Notes under the pieces: model-generated
What the model was told of the DNA's origin: nothing
Database searches by the model: none
The model's input: only the letters and a program-made list of their open reading frames with translations
Part shown: positions 52,111-64,000 of the stretch, in pieces
Numbering within the stretch: position 1 is the stretch's first letter
Layout of the letters: each line of letters opens with the position of its first letter
DNA from: Varroa destructor
Lineage: Eukaryota > Arthropoda > Arachnida > Mesostigmata > Varroidae
Reading direction: 5' to 3'
Length of the DNA: 64,000 bases
Assembly: GCF_002443255.2 (NCBI RefSeq)
Contig: NW_019211455.1
Coordinates: 24,902,479 to 24,966,478 of the forward strand
Made by a program: the position numbers and the translations under genes

Positions 52111-52444
52111 ATGTCCTTATACATGTTTATACATGAATAACAGCAGGATATGAACTCTGCTGTCTATTGAAATATTTATTTACCGTCGCTAAATAATGCA
52201 CATTGGTCGCGTAATAATATGCATAGTAATCCATTACGTTTAAAATAATGGCCTTTACCAGGCAACGTTTGTTCCCTGTCTCCTTGAAATTGGAAGAACC
52301 CACTAGAGGTCTATGCAGTATCCATCTAAGCCAGCGGGATTAGCGAATATAAATTTCGCATATTTTTTGTCGCGGCTCTTTGAACGTTTCGTCTGATCTT
52401 CTTGCCCTGAAGTTGCTTTTTGTTTACTTACGGCCTGTTCCTAC
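52111..52444 (-). repeat. Right arm of the inverted-repeat element
   Basis: About 334 bp, longer than the left arm by an insertion (or a deletion on the left) in its middle third. The outermost roughly 50 bp are almost identical to the left arm. Confidence 0.9.
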
Positions 52445-52955
52445 TTAACCTTCACGCAGTTGCGTGTAGTTGTTCTCGCAAAGAACAGCAGCGGCACGCA
52501 AAACTGGCTCTTTATGCACGAAAACGAGCCGAATGGTGTTAGGCCTAACTATCAGTTTACAGAGAGAATCGACTGGTTGAGGTGGGAACTCGTCGACTGT
52601 ATTATGGATTTCGTCTAAACATCAATTTTCCATACGCTTCAGATTATATCATCTAGGATCTTTTTTCCGCTGCGTTCCCTTTCTGCCCGGCGTAAAATGG
52701 GCACGGACGATAGAGCAGGATTGTGCGACTAGTGGATCCCCACAGCGGAGTGCGAAGAGCAGCTATTTGCGATGTACATCTTTCTAAAAACGTCACAAAG
52801 TATGCTCCGCTTGGCTCTCTGAAAGCTGTACGGGTTCGGTGGTGTATAGAACAGGAAAGACAGGCTGCATAGGGACGTCGAAGTGTGATCCGTCATCGAA
52901 GCTAACAATCATCAAAATGCAGTAAAGCTCAAACACCTTTCGCTGACTTCAGGAA

Positions 52956-53017
52956 TTCCCGGATACGCTCGGAAAAAACTTAACTGAGTCAAGTTTTTTT
53001 ACGAGCGTGCCCGGGAA
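52956..53017. repeat. 62-nt imperfect hairpin
   Basis: The left side begins TTCCCGG, then TACGCTCG, then AAAAAACTT. The right side returns AAGTTTTTTT, ACGAGCG and CCCGGGAA. About 26 bases pair with few mismatches around a loop of roughly nine bases. Size and shape resemble a microRNA precursor or a very small palindromic element, but sequence alone does not decide. Confidence 0.7.
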
Positions 53018-53941
53018 CTGAGAAGAAGAAGAAGACTGGTTTCTTTTAGACCTCTGTTGGACCGAATTATTTATGCTAAATCTGCTTTATCTACTAAAAC
53101 TTCTAATATCACAGGGCTCTTTGCGAGAACGGTCTGAACCTGACAAAGAGAAGGAGCAATATTCGTTCAAATATATCTTGCTCTCTCTTGCTTTTTATTA
53201 ATAGGTGCCCTGCTCTTGTTTTCAGATATCAATGCCGTCAGCTAATCACATGATGCGAGCCTACGTTGAACTTGGTGAGGACTGGTAAGTAAGTGCTTGA
53301 ACCGTTTCTCTCAGCAAACGATTGACTGCTCATGCGTAAACTGTTTGCCTAAAAGGTACTTTCAACATCGCGTAAAGAAGTGTTCTCCTCAAACGCCATG
53401 AGCGGTATCCCCAGAATGTAGAAACAACGAGTCAGGGAAATTGCTTTAGTTTTCTGATGTCAACAATATCTTCAAATGCACTGACTTCCGTCGAAACTTG
53501 TGAATGTTGAGCTTTCTTAAGGACGCTATTATTAACAAGTTACGTCAATAGGCGCAGAATTACTGCGAACTGGTTCATCATCATCGATGGATGCGTTCCC
53601 GCGTGTTTGACACCCGTAGCAAACTAATGGCCTTGCGATGACTAATCATATAATCTTAAAAGCCTAATAGGCTCGATTTGATCAAACTTCACTATTAAGA
53701 TAAAACACTCGATGGAAATAGACGGAAATCTCTCTTCATCGTTTTCATCCGCTGCTAGTTTCTCTACGATGAATGTCTGCAATTGTAGTTTACCTGCTGT
53801 TATAAAGTCCATAAGCATATTTTCTCACCGCTATCATAGCAGTAGGGAAAATATTATCCTGTAACGGCTAACGCTGGCCGAAGTTGAAGAGCGGTCTTGT
53901 ACATTCATTTTTTCCCTCCCACTATTTGAAAGCAGCGTTTT

Positions 53942-53956
53942 GGGGGGGGGGGGGGG
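53942..53956 (+). repeat. Poly(G) homopolymer, 15 nt
   Basis: Fifteen consecutive G, unusual in A+T-rich DNA. Such a run is prone to length errors in sequencing. Confidence 0.9.
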
Positions 53957-55188
53957 ATGTCCCGAATTTCTCTAATGCAGTCGTTTTTGCCTTGAAAACA
54001 CTGCCACCTGCCCTGGGATCAAACATCGTAACTACCTGGAAGGTATGATTTGTAACAGCAGCCGAATTTCGTTGATATGAGGCTCATCAAAAGCCGCATC
54101 TATTAAATATATAAGTGATTTTATTTGGTCGGGTTCCCTTCGAACGAAATCGTCTATGGAGCGCCATGAAGACAGCGTAAACAAATGACTTTCTCATATT
54201 ATCTTGCTCTGAATATTAGCTAGCATAGGAAAAAAACTTACGTCCAAGATTATGGGTGATTATATTATAAATGCACTGCAAATTAAATTCCTATTATATT
54301 ATAAATATACACTAACATATTATTCTTATGTATACTTAAAATTATATTGTAAACGCATTAAGATACATATGAATTTACACGTGTCCAGAAGATCTATTCT
54401 CATATGATGAGTTAACCTGCGTAGTCTGCTAAATAGGCCTGTTTTGGATCGATGTGAGAAATTTACTAGGGAATGATGGAAATTGCCAGAGGTAAGCGAT
54501 GAGCGCGTTTCTTCACCGCTAAGTCTTAGGTTTTTCTTAAGGTGGTAAAATATCACGTTTGGCATAGGTTTAATTACCAAACAACAAACAAATCAAGCAT
54601 CCTTGACAAAAAGATAATTCCACTATGTACAGCAAACCAACTACTGGGCTATTCATATTTGAGTTGTACCAATGTGAACTGTGAAATAATGATGATCGTT
54701 AAAAATTTACTGCAGGCTTAAGACGAATAAACAGAACGACCTTTACGTGAAATTGCTTTTGACAGGCAAATCTCTAACTGTGAAAAGCTAGTGGCCATCG
54801 TTAGAACACTTCTAAGAGACATAGGCCTTTAGATAAAAACGAACTTCAGCTCATTGGAGACCCGAAACCTTCGCGAAATTCACACCATATGAAATAAATT
54901 CATATGCCTCACTGTAGTTGTACAATTTCTTACATAGATTTTTTTTGTATATTGTTTCGAAAAAAAAAAAAATTACGAATTGGTCCTATTCGATAGGTGC
55001 AAACGTACTTTTTATTTTCCATTCGGCGTAAATTGTATTAGACTACCTAGGTTACGAAAAAAATATACGCCCTGTGTGCTCTTCGATATTTGTTCATCAG
55101 TTGTATTGTTATCCCTAAGCCTGCGCTAGCGTGGTAAATAATTTCTGTTTAGAAATGCATAGTGTACGTCTATTAACACGATGCTAAC

Positions 55189-55422
55189 TTAATGAACATC
55201 TTCATCGAAACCCGTCTTCTTTCGCTTCAGTTTGATGTAGAACCAGTCAGACTTCCTGAATTTAAGAGAACTGCTGCCCGAAAGGCCCTCTGATTGCGGA
55301 TCACCAATTGCGTTCTTGTTTCTAAAATCGCGGTGTCCTTCTTGGAGAAACCCCGCTTCCGCAATTCCGTCTCCTGGGAAAGCTGTGGGGTTCGTCAGAT
55401 CAAGCATTATTGGTTGACCCAT
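55189..55422 (-). CDS. Possible small protein or exon, unrecognised
   Basis: A minus-strand ATG frame of 77 codons ending in TAA. The translation is strikingly coding-like for this window, with many Gly/Asp/Glu codons, third positions richer in G+C than the flanks, and a basic-aromatic part (LKFRKSDWFYIKLKRKKTG) ending acidic. An in-frame TAA lies nine bases before the ATG, and GCTATAAAAATC directly precedes it. That sequence looks like a TATA box but is too close to the start for one. Splice acceptors inside the frame (near CCCACAG or TTTCCCAG) could instead make its 3' part a terminal exon. No family recognised. It could be chance. Confidence 0.3.
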   Translation of the reverse strand: MGQPIMLDLTNPTAFPGDGIAEAGFLQEGHRDFRNKNAIGDPQSEGLSGSSSLKFRKSDWFYIKLKRKKTGFDEDVH

Positions 55423-58400
55423 AGATTTTTATAGCCCCGAAGGCAGCGTGGTAAACGGCAGCAATACTTTCAAGCTACGATATAAATCAACAAAAATAAT
55501 CTATTTCAATTCAGACGTATTCGAAATCGTTAACTGGGTCCAAAACAGTCGCGTGTGAGATAAAAACAATTTGAAAACCTTTATTTGGTCAGATTTAATT
55601 TATTCAGATCAATTAATAGACTTGCTGCGATTTTTAGCTGCGTTTCCATTGATTTTAGCTCGGACGCTGTTAATTAGTTATATCAGGTAGAAAACCTAGT
55701 TATGACAAAACGAAAATGAGATTCATTGTATGACTGTTTGTAATTAAGCCACAGTGATTTACTTCAAGAGCCATTGACTTGAGCAAGCAAAAGCCGTCAT
55801 CTAACCTGTAGCACCCAATGCACCTTTGTCTAGCTGATCCTGGCTTTAGCTTGTAGTTATTTCAGCGCAAGCATCTCGTTGCCGCAAAGGCTTCTTAGTG
55901 CTGGACTGGTCCTCTAGTTCATCAATTTTTGAGCCTGGATACCTGCAGACCATTTTATCGTTGTACAATAAAATATTATTAGATTTTTTTACTATTTTAT
56001 TTTGTTTACTTTTACGAAGATTACTTTACTTCGATTCCATTTTAGTAGTACTGCTGATACAGCAGGTAAATGAATAAAGGCTTGGTAAATTACTAGCATT
56101 ACATGTCGGCATAAACAAGACGAAGCATCAGTCAGCGGTGAAGAATGAAGTTCGAAGATGTACGTGACCGGTATGGATCCAAAGTTTCGTGGGCTCCAAA
56201 AGCAGCAATGGTACAGTAGAGATTAGGACCCTTATGAGAATCATTACCGGTTAAAATCCGTTCAAAACGATCCATAGTGTGTATCCATCCTCTCCTTTTT
56301 GCTTGAGGTACTTTACAACTATTGAGTTGTAACTACTGTTGGGTACTATACTTAGAACTTATGAGAAGATCAGGCGTCGGACTGCTCCGGTTAAACCGGT
56401 CAGCATATTAGATAGTTTTATTGCAATAGGACGATACTACGAGGCGGCTCCTGATCATTAGTTTATTACTCAACAATGCGCGAATAGCAAATCTGTGAAT
56501 CAGCTAAGGGTAAATGAAGCTAAACGAAACTGGAAACGGACAAAGGAAAAAAACAACGCTCTCAATATCAGACTGTCAGTTTATTGCGTCACACGATCCC
56601 GAACAAGATCAGGATGGCGTACCATATTGATCAGCCAGATGCCAGCACTTAAGTTGGATTACGTTCCAGCGAAACTGGGGTTAAGGCTTTTCCTGCTGCT
56701 TGTTCAATGAAAAACTGCGACCGATAGGGCAGAGACTTGTTTATCGGAGAGACAAACGGCGGATCGTATCGGCGAAATCCAGACAGCAGTAAGACACAAA
56801 AAAACACCCGATACTTCCCCCTTTCCCGCAGTCTGGACAAAAGCTGATCGCTCCGTTTATTGACGGATAGATGAATGACGCGGTAGCAGTAAAACTCCTG
56901 AGGGAGCCACAAAGAGTCGACGTAAAGTAATCTATGAAGGGTCAGATAGAAACTGCAATAATATGACACTAGTTGGTGCCGTCTCGGTGTGAATCGACGA
57001 AAATGATGGAAAAGAAGAAGCCTACTGAGTAAATATATAGATACGGGGCAGAAAAAGTGAAACAAAACGAAAGCATCAGGCCGCCGCGATCCTATCATTG
57101 AGATGTAACACTGTCTTGAGGTATAAGCTTAACTAAGGTCTCCCTATACCGTACCTCATCAGCTAGGACAGGCATCAGAGCTATACCATGGCAGTACTTG
57201 GTGATATTTGTAAAGCGATACTGACAGTGAGCTAAGAATGGTCTAGCCCTGCGACGAGCAAACACATATATATGTCAAGTGGGTTTATGTGCTATAATTA
57301 AAGTTGACAGTGCTTATCTGTGCCCAGCCTTTTGTAACACGTGCATACTTTAATCCTTATTTTACAGCATTCATGGATCTTCATTACAATGAAGAAGCAA
57401 AGTAAAATATATGTTAGAATAGGAGTAAAATTTAAAGTTCGCTGAGAATATCAGGTAACTTTTCCATAGCTATTTATTTTTTAGCTAGGAGACTAACCGG
57501 GAGCTCTAGCTTCTCGGGACGACATTGATTCTAATACGTTAATAGTGTATTTTGCAGGAAATTTTTAAATAAAGGTCGAAGTAATCATATTGGTATCTAT
57601 CAGTATGCGCACGCATCTCTCCCTCGAAGGAACAGAAATTTTCTTAAGCAGTTAGCCAAGAGGCACTTCAACTGCGATGACTCCCGTTCAGGATACCAAG
57701 AATAGATTTATACGTAATTGATTTCTCTACAAATAACGGAAGCGCGTAAAACTCATCCCAGCTTTGAAACACCCTATGGGAAGTACATTGCTAACTTGTT
57801 GTGATCATTTAATTCTGACCTGTTCTATAAAAACGTCGAGAACGATGCCTCCTAAAGGTTGATCGTAGTCTACACTTAGCAGAGCTCTGATACCAGGAAA
57901 CGGTGGTTCCACCTGCTGTTGAAACAAGTTTCAGTACTGACGTTTTAAGATTACTTTTAAAGTATATTTCAAACGTTGATTAGCGACACGCGACTAAAAC
58001 GCTGTATATAATGCCAGTTAGTTAAGGTAATTTAGAGCTTCAATTTAGAGCAATCATTATTCCACTATTAAGTTTCTTGTCAGGAAAACCTGCTTTGAGA
58101 TCAATTTAACCTGTTTGTATTCAAAATGTCTGCATTTGTGTTCTTTGCCATATAGTATAAGTTCTTCTTTGGAAAAAAAATGACGCAGTTAACTTTGATG
58201 CTGAAAGGGATAATATAGTGCGCAATTATATTACACTCGAATGTCACAGTTAAATATTCCTCTCTGATCACTGCGATAGTGGACCTTTTTCAATCCCTAC
58301 TTTTTGGTGTCGACCTACGCTCTAATTTCTGAATATCTGTAACCGAATCCAACAGAATGGCGAGCAAGATAAAAAAGAATGGGTCGACAGACGTTTGCTC

Positions 58401-59875
58401 AACCGCACAACGGATCAACGACGCAACTAGACTCGACGTATTAACCCAGCTTCCATAGTTCCCATAATTCTGCGTCCATTTTTAGCCATATCAATATGTT
58501 CACCCCGTTTTTCCGTTGCTATTGTTCTACCTCTGTGTTAATGCTTTATCATATTTAATTCACCGCTTGTGGATCTTTTTTTCTCCCTACGATCCATAGG
58601 TCCATGAGTGTGAGTCGCTAGACTGAAGTGGACGGAGGAAGCTGGAAGTAGTGGCGCTTGCTTTCCTGCTGTCTTTGCATACAAGTTGTCCTGGTCTGCT
58701 GTCGCATCTTCATGGCTACGCTCCAGTGGTCTTATCGGACGTGAGTCTAAGCGGAATACTTTCGAAACTATTCTTCCAAGCCGTTCCTAACGGAAACGCA
58801 CATCTATAGAATAAATGAGACAACACTGTCAGCTTTCTGCGCATTGGGTGGTTGGTCATTTACGTTGATTACGTATGCCCATAGGATTCGCCGTACCGCC
58901 ACTGTCCAGGAAACAATAAACGAATATGATGAGGAGGGCAAATTTCGATTAGATCAATCGAACTTCAACCATTATATTTTGTCGCTAGAGGTGAACGTCA
59001 GATGAAGTATGCGGGATGATAACGGCAATAACGACGATAACCAGAAAGCCGAAATCAATGCGTAATTTATAGTCACAGTGCCATACTGATTTATAAGACA
59101 TTTAGAGCTTATGATAAAAGTTAATTTGTTCATGAAGAAATGTTAGACCCATAATGACACCTAATTGGGTTAGTTAAATACCAGGATTGTCGGAGCAATC
59201 ATCTTGTCAAGATTTCGTTGTGCTTCAGAACAAAGGAAACGTTATGAAATTGTTTAACACCTTTAATGCAAAAAGGAAATTTTCGCACAGACAACGTCTT
59301 AAAGGAAGAAGAATCCGCTATGCAGCGTTAAAGAAGATTTCACCGATGATACTCAACGAATAACTGTAGAAAGAGCTTTAGCCACCCACGTACCCAAAAC
59401 AGGCCTCGAAGTAAATATGAACGTGGTTGTCGCATGGGCTGTCGCCGTCCTTTGCCGCGATCATTTATAAAAAAATGTTTAGTCGGATTGAAGTATATTT
59501 AGATATACCTGTTCTCATTCATCGTATGTTATGTGACGCTTTCCGAAGGCTCCCTCTTGCAGGCACACTTATTGTCAATATTGATTCCAATCCAAAGCAA
59601 TGGAGTCGTCAAGGAAGACGCTTGAAACTTGTACGTGGGTTCAATTTTCAGCCTGATACTATAAGGAAAACAGGCGAAAGACATTAACACGTCGTTGTGG
59701 AGCCCTCTTGTTTGGCGCCACCTGCGAAACGATTTCACAGTTCTGTTCGATTTAGGAGTGACAAAGGTATATTTCAGGCATAGTTTCAGGTTGTTGTTTT
59801 TGGAAAAGGTTGAGTGTAATTCAAACTCGCTGTGGGGCACATAGGCCCAATACTGCAGCCAGTTACATGAACAAG
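55423..59875. other. Unassigned non-coding DNA
   Basis: No gene could be supported. A 149-codon frame on the minus strand at 56649-57098 is hydrophobic and aromatic-rich, with no recognisable similarity. No notable repeats. Confidence 0.55.
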
Positions 59876-60600
59876 AAGTGGCTCGTCCGTTTTTGAAGTG
59901 GTGACCAACATCAAGAAAAGTCGTCTGCAGATCGACCCTTTGTCTATGAAAATCTCATGAGCACTTTTGTATGACCCTTCGCTAGATTGCAGAAAACAGA
60001 GGAATATCCACATCTGCCTTTTAGAGACCTCTGGCAGCAAAGGGTGTGTCAGCCTTTGTCAATCTCAAAAATGAAAGACATCTGGCTTCCTCATGAGCTG
60101 ACCAATTATTAACCCAAAACTACGCCCAATTAGCTTCTCATATTGGACGCTTTTCATGTAAAAATAGTGGCGGGCGATGAAAAGTAGGTAACACTCAGGA
60201 CAGATCATATTCAAAGCTTAGTAATACCACCATTCGAACGAGAGCTAAAATTGGATCCTATCTAAAGAAGGTAGAACTGTGCATTGGGTAAGATTGCAGA
60301 AGAATGCTCTTTTGTGAGCTTCTCCCAAACAAGCAAAGAGTTACCTCAGCCGAGCACCGCGGAGGGTTCAACGATTTAGAGCAAAACATTTGTGAAATGC
60401 ACAGGGCTACGTGCAGTAACAAGGGAGTCACGTTCTATCTAGACAACGGCAAGTCTCACACAGCTTTAGTGATCTACCGAACATTGTACGAGTTAAAATG
60501 GAATGCTTAGCTTAACCCACCAATCGGACTCCTTCCGATTATTGTTTTTCTCAACCTTTGGAGAACTCAGCGCATTTTTGAATATGTAAAAATATTGAAT
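59876..60600 (+). pseudogene. Mariner transposase remnant spanning most of the protein
   Basis: Pieces appear in transposase order across several frames. At about 59876, SGSSVFEVV resembles the linker S-G-R-P-S. At 60080-60103, IWLPHELT matches W-V-P-H-E-L-T. At 60158-60187, KIVAGDEK followed by TAG matches I-V-T-G-D-E-K-W, with the Trp turned into a stop and the first catalytic Asp at 60176-60178. From 60304, CELLPNKQRVTS matches Y-Y-E-L-L-P-x-x-x-T-I-x-S. GVTFYLDNGKSHTAL then carries the second catalytic Asp, with A-R changed to G-K, and TLYELKWNA matches L-R-E-L-G-W-E. The following LNPPIGLLP segment falls where H-P-P-Y-S-P-D-L-A-P is expected, with the third Asp lost. The gene would have encoded a DD34D cut-and-paste transposase. 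It is now a frameshifted, stop-filled pseudogene. The 3' boundary is uncertain. Confidence 0.88.
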
Positions 60601-63600
60601 ATTTTATGAATATGCAAAAAGAAACCTGCTTATCGGAAATGAGGAAAAATTAGAGAACATTTAAATAACGTAACTCAGAATCACTCTTTATTATATATCT
60701 AATATAAGGTTTATGAGGTCTTAGAAAGGTTCTAGGTACGAAGTCAATACATAAGCTGCTGACTCGATCAATCACAATGTTTGTTAGCCATCAGATTGAA
60801 AGTCAACTTAGTTCGCTTATGTCGACCGACGGTGGCGTACCCAGATGTCTGCTGAGCGCAGAGAGAGTCACCATCCGACAGCGAGGCAAAGCATCAAGTT
60901 TGTCCGGAACTTCTAATTATTATTGTGAGTTGTACAACCATAATTTTGTATCACCCTGAATAGCCTGAAGTAATCCACTTTCCGTAATCGACTTATTGAC
61001 AGAGTAACTGGGTACGTTTTGACGTGTCTAGCAACTCAAGCATTGATTGAGATACGTTTTGTCCTTCTGCGTATGCGCACAGTGCGTTGACGACACACAG
61101 TGCTCTATATAGTCGCCGTATGGAGCCTGAACAGAATCGGCCGTTTGTTAGTTTGCCCTTCTTGTCTGTGAGTAGAACTTCCATTATTCTCGTGCCCAGC
61201 GTAATCAGCATAATCAGCTTGGAGGTACGAATAACGACAAAATTAACCAAGTCTCTATATGTATGATGAAGGGACGTCCCACGCCGTACGGATTACTGTA
61301 AAAAGTTGATACCGTATAGAACTGATATATATTCTATTATGGATACTTTCAATAGCTGCACCTGGAACTATGCAGATATGCACCTATTTATTGTAAATTT
61401 TTGATTAGCCTAGGGCGGACTTGGATTTCTGTTTACAGAAGGATGTAACGAACATCTAGCAAGTATATAGTAACTGAGATCTAATATTATACGATTGTCT
61501 GCCTTACAATAATAATAACAATATCAGTATGGTGGCTAATATTTTTTTTTCTATGGCAAAATTAGCTTTGGGAAGAAAATTGCTTTATATGTAATAATTA
61601 CAATATCACATCAGAGTTCTGATACGTTTTCTCCTTCCTTTGCTCGTGCAAAACGTGCACTTATGCACTCAGGCGTATAGCAATCTGTTTATTTCCTTCG
61701 AAGACGTGGCATTTTATGTTACGTTTCTGTCTTTGTGTATGTTTCGGCATTGGTATTTACCAATGGTGGTAGCAGTGGCTGTGGTAGGGGGTAGTGAAGG
61801 TCGACCTATTTTATATAGTAAAGCTTTGATATCCTTCTTTGCCCTCTGACTTTTTTCTCGATAAGAAAAATCTAGACCAGAAGGCAAATGGCTCGACAAG
61901 ATTTGCTAGGAATTCCATGCAAGCTTTGTTTGCCCCGCCTTGCCAACTGTCAAGCGATGTGCGCGGTGAGAAGGTGGCGTGGTGGCTTCAAGATGTCTAC
62001 CGGCCGCAGCCGATGATGAAAATGACGATGCGAGAACAGCTATCGCAGGCGTCGATACTATTCCCCAGTTTAGTCCATCTGACAGGATAAATATTTTAGC
62101 TACCGAAGCATTAAGTATATAAAAATATTCTCTTGCCCGCCATGGTACACTGTACGCCACTGGAAAGGGATGCATCGTAGAAGTTCCGCTAAATGGGAAA
62201 GTGCACAGCTGAACGGGTCTTTAAAGGAGTTCAGTTAGTGAATATCAAAAAAGAAAAACCTAAATACTTCTAGAATTCTTCTCGCCAAAGAATACGTGCG
62301 CAGAACAATTTTTTTTTCTAAATTATTGCACACCTGTCACACACCTTGCATGCCGGTTCAGTCTATTGATATGCCAGCCTCGGATAAAGCAAACGAACTG
62401 ATATTTGGAATAACTATACCTAATCCTCGATGGCATTAGGCTTATATATCTTTACCTAATTTATATACATTCGCACGTTGGTGAAATTTCATCTGGACGT
62501 GTCGCCCTCAAACACGATAAGTAAGTTAGACAAAAGGCGTGTAAACGTCGAGATTAAAGGGCCTGATGAAAAAACATCCCCTTCCTTACTCTGCAAACTC
62601 TGACAGAAGCGGATAGCGCAAAGCAAAGGCTCTTGCTGTGTTTTGTCTCGTACAGTTCGAGATGCAAAGTCCTCCCGTAACGTTTCAGGTTTAACCGAAA
62701 GAGACTGACAAATTGACGTCGCATCTCCTGGAGGGCGACATTCGATTCTTTTTTTTTTTTTTTTTTTTTCCTATTGTCGGTCTTTTCTTGTCTTTTATTA
62801 CAAGACTGGTTTAAACGAGAGTAAAAAGCTTTCCTTATAACGTGCTTTGGACGTTAGATGAATTATGAATAGGCAGCCTTTTAATTCATAGCAATATTTT
62901 GGGTTCTAGTGAACAAGCTGCTGTATTCACTACCTACTCTTCTATAGTTTATATTTCAATTTTTACCGAACTCAGAATCTGATGATCTAACCGCCTTATA
63001 TGGTAGTGCTCGCCCCCAAAAGGCGGGAGTAAAAAGGAAAAGAAGAGGATTTATTTGAGATTAGAGAGGAAATTTTCTGACAGATTCTGCAGTGGCCAAG
63101 AAAAAGCCATCAGAAAATTAGGAAAAGAAACCTACTGTGCTCATTGGGCATGTTTGTTCGATTCGCACGTTTCACACGTACATGGGCTCTCCGGTGCATA
63201 TATCCAGCAAGTTCAATAGGGGAAACAGGCTGACTTTGCAAGTTCACTCGTAGCCCGTCCCCTGGTAAGCCGATGCACGTTCGCTATTTACTTCTAGTGC
63301 AACGTTGCGCCACATATTATTGCCAACAGTAACAGCGCTACCAATAGCATACATCGAGGTCACGGTTTCTATCGTTAAAAGTGAGGGGGGCGTGTCTCGA
63401 ATAAAGTTCACCCAAGCGATATCGAAATCTACGTGCCGAACGCGAGTATCACAGGAACACTTTTTGATAGCAGTGCGTAAAATTCAGTGCACAATTAAAA
63501 CATCGTTTCTTGACCTCGTACTAGCGGTGTTGGTTGCGTGTTCTTGTGATCCCCCTAATGGTTGCTTACGTGCATAGGCACACTTTGATACTACTACTAT

Positions 63601-64000
63601 TGCGTGACACACAGGCCAATAAAGGGGAATTGTTCAACCTATTTGTTTGCCTTACAAGAATTGCTCTTGCCATTTGTCATGATGGCCGTGTAGCAGCAGC
63701 ACTCCTCAGACAAATACGCTCTATAGAGGTAACACGATTGAATCTGAAAATACGCGACTTATAGCTCGTATTTAGAAATGTATTACAGTCGTTCATCTTG
63801 TTATTTTATGCTATTGTATCTGCCGCTATTGGTAGTAATTGAACTGTCTCATGGCTTGGTTCGTTAGATCAGAGGAGCATTGTCAAAAATAACAACAACA
63901 AATCAAAAGCGAGAGGCAAAAGTATGAGGAATGTAGATTATCGTGGAAACGCTACGATAGTCACACGGATGTTTCCATGTTGTTTGTTAAACCTTTTGTT
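60601..64000. other. Unassigned non-coding DNA
   Basis: No gene could be supported. A 21-nt T run lies at 62749-62769. The open frames at 61839-62175 (overlapping, both strands) and 63305-63764 have no recognisable similarity. Confidence 0.55.
62749..62769. repeat. Poly(T) homopolymer, 21 nt
   Basis: Twenty-one consecutive T residues. No element body recognised next to it. Confidence 0.9.

Larger units (their letters stand above)
51329..52444. mobile_element. Inverted-repeat element, probable non-autonomous DNA transposon
   Basis: The arms at 51329-51619 and 52111-52444 are reverse complements of each other. The outer roughly 150 bp, starting GTAGGAACAGGCCGTAAGTA, match at about 93% by eye. 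The inner parts are more diverged, and the right arm carries extra sequence of about 40 bp. The arms meet near GTCCTTA and enclose about 490 bp with no meaningful open frame. Long terminal inverted repeats around a short non-coding core are typical of foldback elements and of large MITE-like derivatives of cut-and-paste transposons. No clear target-site duplication is visible: the flanks read GATCATAT on the left and TTAACCTT on the right. The superfamily cannot be stated. Divergence between the arms argues against an assembly artefact and for an old insertion. Confidence 0.8.
52445..55188. other. Unassigned non-coding DNA with a hairpin and G run
   Basis: No gene could be supported. Notable items are the 62-nt hairpin at 52956-53017, a run of 15 G at 53942-53956, two identical 14-bp A/T units at 54259-54272 and 54293-54306, and an A run near 54960. 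Confidence 0.55.

Noticed and set aside
56649..57098. 149-codon minus-strand frame, hydrophobic and aromatic-rich
   Set aside because: Composition follows pyrimidine-rich DNA; no regular membrane segments or motifs.
61839..62175. Overlapping frames on both strands
   Set aside because: Neither strand shows a recognisable domain or convincing codon preference.

Overview
The window is eukaryotic nuclear DNA, most probably from an arthropod. It is A+T-rich (about 60% by eye), gene-poor, full of A/T homopolymers and short microsatellites, holds several decayed mariner-family transposases, and has one 100-N assembly gap (25068-25167). There are no operons or long open frames. The only gene I can assign firmly is an intron-bearing microsomal cytochrome P450 of the CYP3 clan. 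A mite or other chelicerate would fit a CYP3-clan gene in sparse, mariner-rich DNA, but I cannot fix the taxon.

Layout. 1-18300: unassigned DNA with a long CTA repeat (4216-4301), TA repeats, poly(A) tracts and a 40-bp near-palindrome (13053-13092). 18300-18550: remnant of the N-terminal DNA-binding part of a mariner transposase (+). 20395-20627: possible minus-strand coding exon. 22240-22612: remnant of the catalytic and C-terminal part of a second mariner (-). 23774-24073: two hairpin-plus-T-run structures. 25068-25167: gap. 25772-27620: complete P450 gene on the minus strand, three exons, two short GT-AG introns, 516 codons plus stop. 34381-34624 (+) and 38690-38874 (-): possible exons, the first cysteine-rich. 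50715-51060: third mariner remnant (-). 51329-52444: a 1.1-kb element with inverted repeats of about 300 bp, not coding, probably a non-autonomous or foldback DNA transposon. 52956-53017: a 62-nt hairpin. 55189-55422: possible small coding region (-). 59876-60600: fourth mariner remnant (+). The rest of the window shows nothing I can assign.

How the parts relate. The P450 would act alone as an ER-anchored monooxygenase fed electrons by a P450 reductase encoded elsewhere. Its splice phases join exactly and all its signature motifs are present, so it looks functional, with one notable change: the conserved Arg of the heme-binding loop is Lys. The other recognisable content is transposon debris. 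The four mariner remnants come from at least two lineages, judged by the residues around the second catalytic Asp, and every one carries frameshifts, stops or missing catalytic residues. I found no CRISPR array, defence island, rRNA, convincing tRNA or biosynthetic cluster, and no clearly novel system.
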